NCBI RefSeq assembly: GCF_905147365.1
Contig: NC_056428.1
Span: forward strand, 14,972,001-15,036,000
From: Aricia agestis
Lineage: Eukaryota; Arthropoda; Insecta; Lepidoptera; Lycaenidae
Reading direction: 5' to 3'
Length of the DNA: 64,000 nucleotides
Shown here: in pieces, positions 56,723 through 64,000 of the stretch
Layout: every line of letters begins with the position of its first letter
How positions within the stretch are numbered: the first letter of the stretch is position 1
Notes under the pieces: generated by a model
Databases searched by the model: none
What the model was told of the DNA's origin: nothing
What the model saw: only the letters and a program-made list of their open reading frames with translations
Translations under genes and position numbers: made by a program

Positions 56723-58520
56723 TTTACAGAATTATAATCCAGAGTTTATTATTGTTTTTCTTTTAAGTATATATTATTTATGTTGATTAAAGTGTTTATA
56801 AGAAAACTTAAACACAAAAGGTTTTTTTTTAATATCCAGTAAGTTTTTTTTACGATAAATTGAATAACGTTATTACTTATTTCCAAAATAATTTATTATT
56901 TAAATTATATTATTTAACGCTTACAAAGTAAGTAACATGTAAATGTAAGCACACACAACTACAGATACGCGTTTTTCATTAGGCTGCGATCACATTAGAC
57001 CAGACGCCGGATTATTGGATTCGACGGACGCAAGACTTCGATCCGTCCGTTTTTTTCCCTTTTCCTTTTTTCCTTTTCCCGGGCACCGTCTGGAAGCCTT
57101 TTCCTCTTATTTATTGCTATACGGAATTGGAAGTTGGCTGAGTTGTTTGAATATTACGTTTTTGTATCAAATGAGAGTCTAATTTGAATGCGTTATTGGA
57201 AAATATTTACGCAATTTTAGATTGGAATTTTTTGATGTTCGCCGCTTTAAATGTTTGCAAGATTACACGAGGTAAATATTATATTTTGAATGAGATAAAA
57301 TATATAAATATGTTACTCACTTGGTACTTTATGCTTGGATATAAAAACCCATAATTTAGACCTGATTAAAACTACATATCATATTTTGATAGAATAGAAA
57401 AATCTCTAGATACGGTACCGTATAGTTCTAAAACACTTCTTTGTTTTAAATTTATTTAAACACTTTTATATAATATTAAATTATCACGAAACTTTAAGAG
57501 TAAATAATTATTACACTTCAATTAATTACTTGAAGAGTATTGTACAATGCTTCTTATAAGAAAATATAAACAATCATGCCATCTGGTGACAAAAAATGCC
57601 CACCTAAAAAGTTATGATTTAATCCTTCGATCGTGGATTCTTGGAAATCTATTGTGTATCGCTCACCGATGAGCTTATGAGGCTTGATGGGTTAAATTAA
57701 AATCCGTATGCAAACTGGCGTTATTATATAAATAGATATCAATCCAACATGGCGGCCACTCGAGTACAGACAGCGAAGAGGCTCATTAGTGCTAGTGCGA
57801 AGTAAAACTCCACTGTCAAGCGCTTTTTAGCAAACGCAACCCTAATTAAAAGATTTTCGTACATACACCGTCCATTCACATTCATTTCACCTATCCCACA
57901 ACCTTTATGTCAACGCCGTAAAGATTAATTTTATAAAAAATCCGAGGTAAAACAATTTCGAATGTACTATAATGGCCGCTTTTCATAATATACGCGTCTT
58001 TATTTTTGGAGGGCACTCGTGTTCTAAATTCGAATTTAATTTTTTTTTCGCTCGCTTTCGGCAAAGGCGTGCAAATTTCATTACTTGTAATTATTAAACT
58101 TTTAATTTTATGTTTGGTTTTTTGTGTCTATGTTTTAGTGTACTTACTTTGTGCCTGTTACCTGCAAATTTCAATTCAGTAGTTTACTAAATAAAAATAT
58201 TGTGTAAGTATTTTATACTTATTAGATTGTTATTTCTAAAGAATCGTTTCAAACAAGATTCTAATAAGAAATATGAACCAGTAGATTAACTCTTCTTTAT
58301 AAGATTTTTTTAAATATTACTTAGGTATAGTAGATGAGGCCTGACAAAAAGTAGGATAGTTCAGTTTGATTTTAGGAAACATACTGATGAAGCAATAACT
58401 GTTACAATAGATTTTGTTAAGAAATATTAAAAAAACATTATCCAAAACTTCGTAAAGATCTCAAAGAGATCAATTTGAGATATTAAAAAGATGACAAAAG
58501 ATAATATATTACACCGAGCT
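56723..58520. other. mostly unique, no element confirmed
   Basis: 56981-57010 (GGCTGCGATCACATTAGACC) looks like one end of a MITE whose other end I cannot find. 57045-57105 is strongly pyrimidine-rich. 57748-57760 has ACATGGCGGCCACTC. The 18-mer at 58018-58035 is shared, inverted, with 15543-15560. Confidence 0.35.
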
Positions 58521-58522
58521 CA

Positions 58523-58870
58523 TTGGTCCATCATATTAAAACCCCGAAACTTATCAGCACCACAACACAATCCATCATCGTTACGCCGAAACCCAATAAG
58601 AACTCCTTGCCCCATCTAGCGGATGGGGCTGGAACCCGCTTGCCCCCACCCGCGGGGTGGCCACCCCATACTTTTTTCTTGCCTACCTGGTCTTTCTTTA
58701 TCCGTCTGAACTTTTTCTTTACGTCTATCTCTTTCACACGCGCGGGATTAACGTATAGGCCGTCTCTGTCGCGAGAGAAATCTTTTAAAATGTGTTTGGG
58801 GTGTGCACGCGAGGGGTGTTTTTTGTACACGCACTCGCATAAAAAATTCACCCCCAGCGCAAGTTCTTAG
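58523..58870. other. GC-rich island open on both strands
   Basis: The plus strand is open for 115 codons (58523-58870) and the minus strand for 106 (58531-58851). Neither product has a domain I recognise. The plus product is rich in Pro, Ser, Thr and Phe; the minus product has a basic stretch (VKKKFRRIKKDQVGKKK). Part of the island resembles 33690-33800, which suggests a diverged repeat or a shared regulatory module more than a gene. Confidence 0.3.
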
Positions 58871-58980
58871 GTACCTACTGATATGTTCGCCTTCAATTTC
58901 GATAACAAAGCTTATTTTTTTTAATACATCGATGTACGATTATAGATACGCGTATGAAGACGTGAGCAGATGAAGTAACT

Positions 58981-59345
58981 TTTTTGGGTTCCATACCTAA
59001 AGGGTAAAAACAGGACCCTATTACTAAGACTTCGTTGTCTCTCCGTCTGTCCGCCTGTCCGTCTGTCCGTCTGTCTGTCTCCAGGCTGTATCGAACCGCT
59101 ATAGCTAGACTTCTGAAATTTTCACAGATTGTGTATATCTGTTGCCGCCATAACAACAAATAAGTACTAAAAACAAAATAAAATTAATATTTAAGGGGGG
59201 CTCCCATACAACAAACGTGATTTTTTGGCCTTTTTTACTCGGTAACAATAATGGCACCAAGTAGGCACTTTAAATTTCAACAAAGGCCTTAATTATATGT
59301 GTACTTTAATAATTATTAATAATATTTAAATAAAATGAAAATTTA
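58981..59345 (+). mobile_element. GGGTTCCGTA repeat, short variant, 3'-truncated
   Basis: TTTTTGGGTTCCATACC, ACTTCGTTGTCTCTCCGTC, GTTGCCGCCATAACAAC and GGGGCTCCCATACAACAAAC match the copies at 35233 and 36670. The GTACGGAACCC end is missing, and a transposase fragment follows. Confidence 0.8.
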
Positions 59346-59352
59346 AACCAAA

Positions 59353-59469
59353 ATTAAACGCGAAATAGGCGAAATGTGTGACCGAGTCATAGAAAATTGG
59401 GTTCAACGAATCAACGCCGCAAACGTGCCTGCAGGCAGTGGCCATATGAGCGAAGTCGAGTTCCATTAA
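59353..59469 (+). pseudogene. Tc1/IS630-like transposase, C-terminal fragment
   Basis: The plus strand is open for 38 codons to TAA at 59467-59469. It includes EMCDRVIENWVQRINAA and ends GSGHMSEVEFH. A Val-x-x-Asn-Trp/Phe-x-x-Arg helix followed by a Gly-Gly/Ser-Gly-His-Met/Leu-x-(D/E)-(V/I)-x-Phe-His end is typical of the C-terminus of Tc1/mariner/IS630-type DDE transposases in insects. The DNA-binding domain and the whole DDE core are absent; the open frame is cut upstream where the GGGTTCCGTA repeat ends. It is therefore a dead remnant. The subgroup cannot be fixed. A different mobile-element end begins 100 bp downstream but faces away from it. Confidence 0.7.
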
Positions 59470-59574
59470 AAATGTTTTCATTGTATTCAATCCGATACTA
59501 TAATTTTTGAAATATTTTGAAATAAATAAAATTTTGAAAAAAAGTTGTAATGTTTTTATTGGGAAACCCCTTAT

Positions 59575-59620
59575 ACAGTGTGTAACAAAAATAAGTGATA
59601 ATACTTTAGGGTGTGTACGT
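59575..59620 (+). repeat. isolated CAGKGTGTAAC element end
   Basis: After TA, CAGTGTGTAACAAAAATAAG, then GATAATACTTTAGGGTGTG, is one end of the MITE family seen at 5152-5379. No matching partner end is close by. Confidence 0.7.
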
Positions 59621-59625
59621 GTGTT

Positions 59626-59936
59626 AATCCATAAACATAATATATATTCTACGCGGTACCAAATTCGAGTTAAACCCTATACAACATACAGCCGAAAGTA
59701 TAACCTCCTCCTTTTTGGAAGTCGGTAAAAAAACACCAACACAACCGATTTTGTTAAAATCAAACCTCAGGTAAGTATACTAATTAATTAATGATGCATG
59801 ATGAATTTCAAAATAATATAATTTTAGGAATTTATAATTAAAATTGTAAAGCCCTGACAATTAAAACGTAAAATTATATTATATAGTAAAGCAGTTAATA
59901 ACCCTGACATAATCCATAAACATAATATATATTCTA
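59626..59936 (+). repeat. 26-bp direct repeat flanking 260 bp
   Basis: A 26-base word (starting AATCCATAAACATAATATA) occurs at 59626-59651 and again, identical, at 59911-59936. Confidence 0.85.
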
Positions 59937-59953
59937 TGTATGTATTATGTATA

Positions 59954-60125
59954 CAGGGTGTTACAAAAATAAGTGATAATACTTTAGGGTGTGTACGTGT
60001 TCCTTGTAGAGAGTTCACTGTGAAAGTAGCAGCGCTGAAAGACGAAATTTTTTTTTTCACTTTTGTATGGACAAGGGCCCGAGCGTCTCGAGTTTCCCCA
60101 TATAAAAGTAAAAAAAAAATCTTGA
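59954..60125 (+). mobile_element. CAGGGTGTTAC MITE, 3'-truncated
   Basis: TA|CAGGGTGTTACAAAAATAAG, GATAATACTTTAGGGTGTG, GTTCACTGTGAAAGTAGCAG match the family at 5152. An internal inversion (CACTTTTGTATGG / CCATATAAAAGT) is kept but the right end is absent. Confidence 0.75.
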
Positions 60126-60460
60126 TTTTGTATAATAATTACGAAAGTGGTGAGCTGATGATGAAGTCTATCCTTGAAATTTATCAAAAGACTTATAGTG
60201 GCTAAAATGTTGTTTCTAGTAACTTAAACATAATATGTTACGATTAAGAGAAAGTTCATACGAAGGTGTCTCTTGGTCCAAAGGCACTGAACAGAACTCC
60301 TGAACCTTTAAAGATAAAAGTTTTTGAATTGCAGCATCGCTTAGATAACTGCAAGCATTTACCACAATTTCCCTTATAGTAACATAATGTGAATAGTTAG
60401 TAGCATTAGTAGTGGTTATTTACGCATAAAACCTTATCTTGTAGATAACTAAAAAGAGTG

Positions 60461-60857
60461 AAATTATTATTTTTAACAAAAAATTAAAACCGACTTCCAA
60501 GGTAAAAACAATAAAAATATGAACTAAAAAGTATTAAATAACTCTTACTCTATAATATAGTGCCTTTATCAGAATTCGTCTAAATCTCAACTATTTCTGT
60601 ACATACTACAGTCTTCATTACTTTAAAGTCGGTACCAGCCCCAAAAGCTTCAGATATTAGCTAGAACTCACGATAAAATTTGCTGGTTCAAATTTAATGA
60701 AGACTGTAGTATGTAATTACAGAAATAGTTGAGATTTAGAAGAATTCTGAAAAAGGCCCTATTATAGAGTAAGAGTTATTTAATACTTTTTAGTTCATAT
60801 TATTATTGTTTTTACCTTGGAAGTCAGTTTTAATTTTTTGTCAAAAGTAATAATTTA
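60461..60857. mobile_element. long inverted repeat (foldback), arms about 165 bp
   Basis: Left arm 60461-60627 and right arm 60690-60857 pair almost throughout: outer AATTAAAACCGACTTCCAAG against CTTGGAAGTCAGTTTTAATT; middle TATTAAATAACTCTTACTC against GAGTAAGAGTTATTTAATA; inner CTACAGTCTTCATTA against TAATGAAGACTGTAG. The spacer is about 62 bases. Differences between arms are few. No coding part. Confidence 0.9.
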
Positions 60858-60978
60858 ATTTTACCAACACTTTCAATTTTCAAACCCTGTAAAAGATAAT
60901 ATTAAAGGTTAATAAAACTGTATAAGTAAAAATCAATTTAACAGTTGCTGTATTAATACCATTTTTTAACAATGGCAA

Positions 60979-61046
60979 ATATCTCTTCTTTTCGGAAGTC
61001 GGTTAAATGGTGGGTACCATGTAACCGACTTCCGAAAAGAGGATAT
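60979..61046. repeat. palindrome carrying GGAAGTCGGTT
   Basis: TCTTTTCGGAAGTCGGTTA (60987-61005) pairs exactly with 61022-61040. The centre ATGGT / ACCAT also pairs, so nearly all 68 bases fold back. Confidence 0.9.
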
Positions 61047-61466
61047 GATTCATGTTGGAGGTCATCTAGGTAAGCTTATTTGTAACTAAATTACATTATG
61101 CACTAATCACCTAAGAATGTTGAAGGTTGAAAATGCAATGATTATTAAATGTTAATTAATTGTGTTGTGTAGGAAGCAATGGCTACCCACAACCATATCC
61201 ATCATAATTGGACAACCTTCTAACGACCTTTACGTGTGAATTTTTGAATGTAATTATTTTGTCAGCAGTATTTCCGCACCGATACGACCCGCGGACTTTC
61301 AAGAAAAGAGCATAATATTATTCCCTCTTAAGGCCATCCCCTGAGCAAACGACCTTAACCATACAGTTGCCGTGTTGCCGAGATTGCACCAAAATCCTAT
61401 TTTCTTAGTTCAAAATTTACCAAAAAATTGTCGCTCTATTGGCGTGTGCTTCAAATCAACGTAGGT
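61047..61466. other. no recognisable feature
   Basis: Unique sequence, slightly GC-richer near 61280-61370. Confidence 0.4.
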
Positions 61467-61534
61467 AATTTGTAAATACTAGGGAGATACTGAATATAAT
61501 AATATACTCAGTATCTCCCTAGTGTTTACAAATT
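61467..61534. repeat. 27-bp palindrome, one mismatch, 14-base loop
   Basis: Arm 61467-61493 (AATTTGTAAATACTAGGGAG...) pairs with 61508-61534; the single mismatch lies in the outer third. Confidence 0.9.
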
Positions 61535-61740
61535 CAAGCATTTTATGCATGAATTTAAATAAATACTTTGGAAGTTTATTTATATCATGAGTATCATTAA
61601 CAAAAATAGGAAATTAATAACGGAGAAAGGAATGTTCATATTATGCTGAAGATTATTGCTGTATTTTTATTATAATTTTGTAGCTTTTAAATTACATGAG
61701 TTAAGACTCTAAACACGGTAAATTACGGCATCTCCGTAGG

Positions 61741-61869
61741 GGGAGTGCCTTAAAAGGCCTGCAACGCACCTGCAACTCTTCTGCGAGTGCGAGTGTCCAT
61801 GGGCGACGGTAGTTGCTTTCAATCAGGTGACCCGTTTGCTCGTTTTCCCCCTTATTTTATGAAAAAAAA
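61741..61869 (+). mobile_element. SINE-like element, family B, 5'-truncated
   Basis: AAAGGCCTGCAACGCACCTG, GTGTCCATGGGCGACGG, ATCAGGTGACCCGTTTGC and an A-rich tail. Only the 3' half is present. Confidence 0.8.
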
Positions 61870-62035
61870 ACTACTACGTCATGTTGCCTGCAATATCGTT
61901 TATCGCGTAGGAGCCGTACACTTTTTCCGGGATGATTTCTCCTACATTAGATATTGTCTATTCCTGGATGCGGAATTGTCTCCATTACAAATTAGTTTAG
62001 CGGCTTTAGCGTGAAAAGGTAACAGATATTTGCAA
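61870..62035 (-). mobile_element. Helitron family A, diverged
   Basis: ACGTCATGTTGCCTGCAA, TCGTTTATCGCGTAGGAG, CGTACACTTTTTCCGGGATG and GCGTGAAAAGGTAACAG keep the family order. The 5' end is lost. Confidence 0.6.
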
Positions 62036-62339
62036 TTTATCACATTCAAACGATATTAAATCTACTAATCTACGTTACTATGGCCAGCCTGCCTAGCATA
62101 CGCCAACGAGATATCTCACTCTCAAGATAATTAAAAACTACTCGTCTCATAATGTCAAAATATCGACATTATCTCGACAAAACTCTATAAAAATGTGTTA
62201 TTTCGATGATAGATCTACCCGAGAAAAAATGTTTGTAATATTAGAGGCAATAGAGATGAAGAGACAAACCATAAAACACCGAGAAAACATGTAGAGTGAG
62301 ATAATATCTCGTTGGCGTATGCTAGGCAGGCAGATGTTG

Positions 62340-62835
62340 GCTGTTGCCCGCGACTTTGTTTCGCTAAAATTCGTTTATCGCACGGGATCTTTCCTGGAAC
62401 CCAGAGCATTTTTTTAATGAAATAAGGGGGCAAACTAGCAAACGGGTCACTTGATGGAAAGCAACTTCCGTCGCCCATGGACACTCGCAGCATCAGAAGA
62501 GCTGCAGGCGTATTGCCGGCCGAGAATGGGGTAATAGGGGAGGGTAGGGATGGGAAGGGAAGGGAAGGGAATAGGCAGGGTAGGGAAGGGAATAGGGTAG
62601 GGGATTGGGCCTCCGGTAAACTCACTCACTCGGCAAAACGCAGCGCAAGCGCTGCGTCACGCCGGTTTTCTGTGAGAACGTGGTATTTCTCCAGTCGAGC
62701 CAGCCCATTCGTGCCGAAACATGGCTCTCCCACGTAAAAGCACGTAAGAGCATCTCCAAAACATCATCAAAATCTGTTCAGCATTCATATTTTATCAGTT
62801 CAACTTAAGCGTAGAGAGGTAAAAGACACACACAA
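62340..62835 (-). mobile_element. Helitron family A, split by a SINE
   Basis: The 3' half is 62340-62409 (CCCGCGACTTTGTTTCGC; ATTCGTTTATCGCACGGGAT), and the 5' half resumes at 62754 (CTCCAAAACATCATC; AAAATCTGTTCAGC; GAGAGGTAAAAGAC). Confidence 0.75.
62410..62746 (-). mobile_element. SINE-like element, family B, copy 4, nested
   Basis: Full copy on the minus strand with its A tail at 62410-62420 and the start GTGGGAGAGCCATG near 62736. A 7-base duplication AGAGCAT flanks it (62403-62409 and 62747-62753). Runs of GGGAA (about 62535-62600) are the polypurine version of the family's pyrimidine block. Confidence 0.9.
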
Positions 62836-62852
62836 TTTATAATAAGTAATAA

Positions 62853-62989
62853 GGGCCTGTTTCACCACTTTCTGATAAAGTGCGGAATAGGCTATTTACA
62901 ACTTTTTTGACAGATTCCCCATACTTGATCTGTCAAGTTAATTGGTGGATAGCCTATGCGTCACTTATCAGAAAGTGGTGAAACAGGCC
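62853..62989. mobile_element. MITE, GGGCCTGTTTCACC ends, copy 2
   Basis: GGGCCTGTTTCACCACTTTC and GAAAGTGGTGAAACAGGCC are the ends; 137 bp. Flanks are ATAA on the left and TTAA on the right, so one flank has mutated. Confidence 0.85.
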
Positions 62990-63153
62990 TTAAATATAAT
63001 AAATCTCATAAATCAGTTCTAAAAAATTACCAATATATACCTATGATTGCCTAGTACCTAAAATATTACCTTGATTCTATTCTAATACGCAAAGGCCGGA
63101 GTAGAGGGCGCTACTAGCACATAAAGTAAATAATCTGACAGAATCCGACACGT

Positions 63154-63456
63154 TTTTTTTATTAAATAAGGGGGCAAACGAGCAAACGGGTCACTTGATG
63201 GAAAGCAACTTTCATTGCCCATGGACACTCGCAGCATCCGAAGAGCTGCAGGTGCTTTGCCGGCCTTTTAAGAGGGAATAGGGTAATATGGGAGGCTAGA
63301 GAAGGGAATAGGGTAGAGGATTGGGCCTCCGGTAAACTCACTCACTCGGCGAAACACAGCGCGATCAGCGCTGTTTCACGCCGGTGTTCTGTGAGCCCGT
63401 GGTATTTCTCCGCTCGAGAAGCCTATTCGTGCCGAAGCATTGCTCTCCCACATTGC
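63154..63456 (-). mobile_element. SINE-like element, family B, copy 5
   Basis: Minus-strand full copy between the 6-base duplications ACACGT (63148-63153 and 63457-63462). CACAGCGCGATCAGCGCTG shows a small change in the family's palindrome. Confidence 0.85.
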
Positions 63457-63506
63457 ACACGTCTTATCAGAACATTGACGTTGTCAATCGTGGAACGAAA
63501 CTTTTT

Positions 63507-63652
63507 CCCCCTTATTTATAAACGTTGTATAAGCTTTGAATAGTTATACAGTGTTTTGTTCCTGTCACACAAGTGACATTTTTAATTGGATTGAAGAAGA
63601 CAAAACACTGTATAACTATTCAAAGCTTATAAAGCGTTTATTAGTAAGGGGG
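63507..63652. mobile_element. MITE, CCCCCTTA ends
   Basis: The 146-bp element's arms of about 50 bases: CCCCCTTATTTATAAACG and AAGCTTTGAATAGTTATAC on the left against TATAACTATTCAAAGCTT and TTATTAGTAAGGGGG on the right. The spacer is about 45 bases. Confidence 0.85.
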
Positions 63653-63968
63653 TTTGTTTACAGTTAATGCGGGTCCTGCCTTCTATAAAAAACATTGCTG
63701 TAATAATATCATATTAAAATTAACCTTCATGCCATTCAAATTATTAATTATTATCTATTCGATAATTTTATATCGCACAAAATCGTTCTTCGCGACGAGT
63801 GCACACCATCCCAATTCCCTTTGAGATCCTCTCCGGTGATCTACAAAGGATGCCAATTATATCTGAATATTATATTAAATATGTTTATGTAAGCATGAAT
63901 TTCTAGAAAACCCTTGTTTTTTCGGTCAAATTAAAATAAAAGTTTAAAAAAGTATAAGCATAATTATA
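63653..63968. other. no recognisable feature
   Basis: AT-rich unique sequence. Confidence 0.4.
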
Positions 63969-64000
63969 TAGGATGTAACAAATGTTATAGAGTTCGCTGT
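63969..64000 (+). mobile_element. start of another CAGGGTGTAAC MITE, cut by window edge
   Basis: ATAGGATGTAACAAATG and AGAGTTCGCTGT parallel the left end of 59954 (GGGTGTTACAAAAATAA; AGAGTTCACTGT). Confidence 0.5.

Noticed and set aside
59353..59620. Assigning the Tc1/IS630-like transposase tail to the CAGKGTGTAAC element end just downstream
   Set aside because: The element end at 59575 faces away from the transposase fragment, so they cannot be parts of one intact element.
62215..62737. Open frames of 136, 60 and 86 codons
   Set aside because: They run across the SINE-like family B copy, whose low-complexity GGGAA block lacks stops; the same frames arise in other copies.

Overview
The window looks like transposon-rich, gene-poor nuclear DNA of a moth or butterfly. 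It is AT-rich with scattered GC islands and is packed with repeats typical of Lepidoptera: short Helitron-like elements that insert between A and T and end in CTAG, repeats bounded by GGGTTCCGTA / TACGGAACCC that end in CTCGCACTTGGCC, SINE-like elements with A-rich tails, tRNA-headed SINEs, and many miniature inverted-repeat elements (MITEs). The species cannot be told from the sequence. I see no intact protein-coding gene; long intronic or intergenic DNA is the simplest reading.

Layout. 1-600: 5' part of a broken mariner transposase gene, cut by the window edge. 1.8-7.3 kb: Helitron copies, one carrying a nested hAT-like MITE, then MITEs and a 660-bp GGGTTCCGTA element. 9.7-18 kb: MITEs, a LINE reverse-transcriptase tail, two SINE-like copies, a degenerate minisatellite, a truncated Helitron and a Tigger/pogo-like MITE. 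18-25 kb: mostly unique AT-rich DNA with one tRNA-derived SINE and one Helitron. 25-31 kb: a dense run of MITEs, then Helitrons, one of which carries a 100-bp TA tract. 34-38 kb: Helitrons, a 3-unit tandem repeat, two GGGTTCCGTA elements and a SINE. 38-41.5 kb: no recognisable element. 41.5-47 kb: MITEs, a decayed hAT element, and at 45.5 kb the best candidate for host coding sequence, a possible 3'-terminal exon. 48-56.7 kb: tandem Helitrons, MITEs and several near-perfect palindromes. 58.5-64 kb: a GC-rich island, a Tc1/IS630-like transposase tail, a long inverted repeat, and SINEs inserted into older repeats.

The recognised coding fragments (mariner, hAT, Tc1/IS630-like, LINE) are all transposon remnants that are frameshifted or truncated, so they should not encode working proteins. 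The most informative results are structural: insertion order shown by target-site duplications, several Helitron-like families sharing one 3' design, and a set of short-loop palindromes that no recognised element explains. Family assignments rest on visible termini, duplications and remembered motif resemblance; no database search was run.
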